DNA from: Pegoplata infirma
Lineage: Eukaryota; Arthropoda; Insecta; Diptera; Anthomyiidae
Assembly (NCBI GenBank): GCA_963921195.1
Contig: OY992537.1
Location: 35,449,410 to 35,513,409, forward strand
Direction of reading: 5' to 3'
DNA length: 64,000 bases
The position numbers and the translations under genes were made by a program. The notes under the pieces were generated by a model. The model did not search any database. It was not told the origin of the DNA and saw only the letters and a list, made by a program, of their open reading frames with translations. Positions 59,775 through 64,000 of this stretch are shown here, piece after piece; the first letter of the stretch is position 1, and every line of letters starts with the position of its first letter.

Positions 59775-60560
59775 TTCTATAAGAAAAATTTCTCAGAATC
59801 AGAGACTTTTTCTATAAGAAAAATGTCTCAGAATCTGAGACTTTTTCTATAAGAAAAATGTCTCAGAATCTGAGACTTTTTCTATAAGAAAAATGTCTCA
59901 GAATCTGAGACTTTTTCAATAAATGTCTCAGAATCTGAGACTTTTTCTATAAGAAAAATGTCTCAGAATCTGAGACTTTTTCTATAAGAAAAATGTCTCA
60001 GAATCTGAGACTTTTTCTATAAGAAAAATGTCTCAGAATCTGAGACTTTTTCTATAAGAAAAATGTCTCAGAATCTGAGACTTTTTCTATAAGAAAAATG
60101 TCTCAGAATCTGAGACTTTTTCTATAAGAAAAATGTCTCAGAATCTGAGATTTTTTCTATAAGAAAAATGTCTCAGAATCTGAGATTTTTTCTATAAGAA
60201 AAATGTCTCAGAATCTGAGATTTTTTCTATAAGAAAAATGTCTCAGAATCTGAGACTTTTTCTATAAGAAAAATGTCTCAGAATCTGAGACTTTTTCTAT
60301 AAGAAAAATGTCTCAGAATCTGAGACTTTTTCTATAAGAAAAATGTCTCAGAATCTGAGACTTTTTCTATAAGAAAAATGTCTCAGAATCTGAGACTTTT
60401 TCTATAAGAAAAATGTTTCAGAATCTGAGACTTTTTCTATAAGAAAAATGTCTCAGAATCTGAGACTTTTTCTATAAGAAAAATGTCTCAGAATCTGAGA
60501 CTTTTTCTATAAGAAAAATGTCTCAGAATCTGAGACTTTTTCTATAGGAAAAATGTCAAA
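59775..60560 (+). repeat. 35-bp tandem array, second locus, about 22 copies
   Basis: The unit is GTCTCAGAATCTGAGAC plus TTTTTCTATAAGAAAAAT, identical to the array at 26487 except CTATAAG in place of CTATAGG. The difference is fixed across almost all units here, so each locus homogenised separately. The last unit (near 60540) carries the CTATAGG form. Confidence 0.92.
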
Positions 60561-61439
60561 AAATTACTAAAGTACCACATTTTTCATTCCTAATCTTTGT
60601 TTTCAAATTAAGATTTATTTAAAAAATAAATTGCATTTAATTTTTTTTTCTGTAAATATTTAAAATTTAAACTCCTTTTGTTAAATAAATAAAATCCGTT
60701 AAACTCAAACTTTTAGTTTAACAAACATTTTATTATTCCGTTTTTCTTTTACCTGGTATTTATAGAAATACAAAAGAAACACAAAAAATTATATAGAACA
60801 AATTGAGTTTAGAAAGAAGACGGCAAAAATAATAAAAAAAAACTTTCAAATAAATTCACATCAAATATATGCAAATTTATTATGAACTTCAATGTCTGTC
60901 TGTGTATAATTTTGTTACTTTACCTAGCTAACATTTTATAAGCCTCGTTTCTACGAAAATTGTAAAAAATGAAGCAAAGGAAATTTTTTTTAAAGCTGGC
61001 TAATCTACCTACCGACATTGTACAATGTACATATGAGGCATTCTTTGAAAAATGTCGTACTAATGGAAATTCATAGCAAAGTATGTTGCTTTATTTCAAA
61101 AAGGGACGAAAACGACCCCTAAGAATGGGAGTTATAGGGTTAATATGTTTTAAGAAAAGAACCGCCATCAAATTTCACTGAAGACATCTAAAAACAATAT
61201 TTAGCTCAGACTTATATTTATTACATTTTTTTGACTTATTTTAAAAGCATTTAAAAAAATAAAAACTTCAGTGTGTCATAAAAAAATAAAACTCGAGCTA
61301 AGTCTTTAAAATCCTTTGGGGGTTTTGGTCTAGCAATGGCATACTTTCATTTTTGTTTTGGTCTCATACCAGATGCACTCGGTGACCCCAAATTTGTTGC
61401 ACAGTGTATTTGAATTTGAAAATTAAGTTCAATGGAAAT
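60561..61439. other. No gene seen
   Basis: AT-rich sequence with no supported ORF, RNA gene or element boundary. Confidence 0.35.
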
Positions 61440-63410
61440 TCATTTCAAATTGTTCATTGAAAAAATTATGTCATTAACTGTAGTAGTTTATTTAAAAAGT
61501 TTTACGTTTTGTCGTTTTTAAAAGAAAGACCATTTGGTTTATGTTCAGATTTTTTTAAATGACTATTTCAGTTCTTTGTTTCAAAAATAACAACATAAAA
61601 AATAAAGACTTTCATTAGCATTAAATTTTTAAATTCATTTATTTTTGTTCTGTACACCCAAAAAAAAAACGTGGGTATTCAATACTAAAAATTTAAATAA
61701 TTTTAGTCCAAAAGGACCTTGTGCAGAAATTGGTAACCAATACTAAAATTTTTAACTAATATTAGTCAAAATCAGTAAAAATTACTAATGTTAGTACTTT
61801 GAAGATGCTAAAATTAGTAACCAATTAGTAGATTTTGGTACAATATCACTTACTAAACCTTTTACTGTAGAATTATTTTGAGTGTAAGTAAAAATAAAAG
61901 ATTCTTCTTTAATTTTTAATGATTTGTGTACGTTATTTTTTTATTTAATTCACTCAAAAAAATACGTTAGTAGATTTACTAATTTTTTTTTGCTAATGCT
62001 AGTTAGCTAACTTTTAGGAAATTTTTAGTTGAGATTAGCATGTTAGCAAAAAATTCTTGTAAACTTCATTTAGCACATTAGCAATTTTAAACAAACTTTG
62101 AACTAATTTCTTTTGCTAAATTTGAAATTGAGTTGACAACATTTTTACAAGATTTTTTGCTAACATTAGCAAAAATAAATGGTAAATTTTTTTTATTTTC
62201 AGAAAACTTAAAATGGCGCTATCTCGGAAACTAAGCCAGATAGAGCAAAATGGAGGGCATTTTTGGTTCTTAGAATCTCCATACTTTCGCGGGTCCTCTT
62301 CACATGTGTGTACCCTAATGGGACCTAACTTTGGATCCAAAAAAGTTAGCATTCCCGAAAATTTTAAAATGCTCATATCTCGGTAAATATTGCCGACACA
62401 ACAAAAAGTCCAAAAGAATTTTTGTAGCTCTCAACACGTAGAACATCGGGGTCTGAACCTATTGGGTCCGAACCCAATGGGGTCCTCAGATGTGTAAGAA
62501 CTAAGTTAAAGAAAAAAATTTTGTTAACTAATTTTTAGCAAAACGTTTTTGCTAACTTTACCAAAAAAATTGTGGGTTCAAAATCAGCAAATTTTCTTGT
62601 AGGTTTACAAGCTTTTTTTGCTAACTTTACAGTTTTTTTTTGAGTGTTGTTGGCATTTTTTTAAAGATAGATCATTAGTTTTTACCTACTTGTGTGGGTT
62701 ATTTTTTTGTAGAAAAAAAAATCAAAACATTATTTTTAGAAATTTAAAAATATGTTTGTATCAAGTTAACATTAAAAAATAACGTCACTTTCATTTTTTT
62801 TACCAACAAATTTGAAAAAAAAAAAATACCTTACGAAAACAAATTTAAATGATTGTTGTGTTATTTTTACCAACAAATTAAAAAAACACCCACGAAAACA
62901 TTAAAAAATAATGATTTCGTATGTTATTTTTTACAATTTTTCTATTTAATTATTTTTTAATAAAAATTTTTAATACAATTTTGGGAAATCAATCCCGCAA
63001 TCAACTACATTCTGGCAAAAAAGTAACAAGTTACAAACATGTTTTTATATTTCTATAAATAAAATTTTTTGATTTTTTTTCTTCAAAAAAATAACCAACA
63101 CAAGTAGGTAAAAACTAATGATTTTTTTCCTTAAAAATGCCAACAATTAAAAAAAAAAATAACGTACACAAATCATTAAAAATTAAAGAGGAATCACTTA
63201 TTTTTACTTACAAAACAAAAATAAATGACTTTAAAAATTAAATGCTAATGAAAGTCTTTATTTTTTATATTGTTATTATTGAAACAAAGAACATAAGTAG
63301 TAATTTAAAAAAACTGAGCGTTAAACAAATAGTTTTTCTTTTAAAAACGACAAAACGTAAAACTTTTTAAATAAACTACAAACTGTTAATGACATAATTT
63401 TTTGAGAGAA
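61440..63410. mobile_element. Foldback built from repeat family G
   Basis: 61440-61950 and 62650-63410 are inverted copies of the same sequence (ends TGTCATTAACTG and GTTAATGACA). A family C MITE occupies the left side of the centre. A further insert-like tract at about 61660-61880, with repeated ACTAATATTAGT-type motifs, interrupts the left arm. Confidence 0.6.
61951..62646 (+). mobile_element. CACTCA MITE family C, copy 3
   Basis: From CACTCAAAAAAATACG to TTTTTTTGAGTG, with the AAAATGGCGCTATCTCGG block at about 62210. It is shorter than copy 2 through an internal deletion near 62440. The flanks show TT rather than TA. Confidence 0.75.
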
Positions 63411-63442
63411 CTTACAGAAAATAAAACAATTAATGATTTTTT

Positions 63443-64000
63443 TTATACCCTCCAACTACAGTATGGGGGTATACTCACTTTGTCATTCCGTGTGTAACGC
63501 ATCAAAATATCGGTCTAGGACCCCATAAAGTATATATATTTATGATCAGTGATCGATTCTAAGACATTCTAGCGATGTCCGTCCGTCCGTCCGTCCGTCT
63601 GTCCGTCCGTCTGTCCGTCTGTCCGTCTGTCCGTCTGTAGTTAACACGATGCAGTCCAAAATAAAAGAGCTAGACTCCCGACATTTGGTACAAATATGTC
63701 TTATATTAATAGGCAGGTTAAGTTCGTAAATGAGCAAAATCGGACCAGGGGGAAAAAAGTTCCCCCTTAAAGAACTAAACCAACCTCTGAAAAAATACAC
63801 TTTTTTACATGTTTTTTTGTATTTTTGTTAAATAAATGAAACATTTGTTATATTTATCGGGATGGGAAGGTGCTGTCAACATCCCCCTGACCCCCATCAC
63901 CCCCCCCCCCCCAAAAAAACGCCCCTGACAATTTTTTTTTTTTACATTTTGGAGGGTATAAAAGATTCGGCACAGCCGAATTTAACGCTCTCACTTGTTT
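63443..64000 (+). repeat. Mini-me-like repeat, second subfamily, at the window end
   Basis: Nearly the same as 45126-45666: a CCCTCCAACTACAGTATGGG start, a long (GTCY)n tract at 63575-63638, and a GCACAGCCGAATTTAACGCT end at about 63990. An 84-codon minus-strand ORF is the microsatellite read as a DGRT repeat and is not a gene. Confidence 0.7.

Noticed and set aside
63546..63800. 84-codon ORF with a DGRT-type repeat
   Set aside because: It is the (GTCY)n microsatellite of a mini-me-like copy read on the minus strand.

Overview
The window is AT-rich nuclear DNA from an insect, most likely a calyptrate fly. The peroxin and helicase read as dipteran orthologues, introns have fly-like GT..AG signals, AWCAGCTGWT core-promoter motifs precede two genes, and several copies of a (GTCY)n 'mini-me'-like dispersed repeat typical of Diptera are present. 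Only three host protein genes can be supported. They occupy about 5 kb. Almost all the rest is transposable elements, long palindromes and tandem arrays.

Layout. 1-1792: truncated TIR element carrying a nested MITE. 2065-2952: intact single-exon Pex12 (+). 3107-6365: foldback element whose arms are 21-bp tandem arrays, sitting in an old mini-me-like copy and itself invaded by a hAT foldback. 6495-7629: TIR element. 7825-9839: two-exon DDX28/Dbp21E2-like DEAD-box helicase (-), convergent with Pex12. 10172-13130: foldback with three nested insertions. 13367-22378: dense nest of hAT-type (8-bp TSD) and TA-flanked MITEs. 22379-25171: mini-me-like copy and a decayed Tc1-like element. 25329-29852: a single-exon caspase (-) split by a 2.6-kb TIR element at 26013-28620. 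30455-33395: a second copy of a 7-bp-TSD MITE, palindromes and a mini-me-like copy. 34014-41262: a 7.2-kb 15-bp satellite. 42160-51966: palindromes and MITEs, including a 2.35-kb palindrome full of ATGGCG sites. 52757-55370: 16-bp array. 55371-58960: ATCGAT-rich array broken by a tRNA-derived SINE-like insert and a palindrome. 59775-60560: second 35-bp array. 61440-63410: foldback. 63443-64000: mini-me-like copy cut by the window end.

The most informative locus is the caspase. The insertion has a 2-bp AT duplication and about 50-bp imperfect inverted ends. Removing it with one AT copy rejoins the caspase frame exactly, two codons before the catalytic His. The insert holds a spliced-looking small gene relic whose second intron contains about 44 copies of a doubly palindromic 35-bp repeat.

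Pex12 (peroxisomal import receptor ubiquitination), the DDX28-like helicase (mitochondrial ribosome assembly) and the caspase (apoptosis or immunity) are functionally unrelated neighbours. The recurring theme of the window is nested inverted repeats, many of them long enough to form hairpin RNA if transcribed. Most computed ORFs outside the three genes are products of in-frame repeats (units of 21 and 15 bp) and are not genes.
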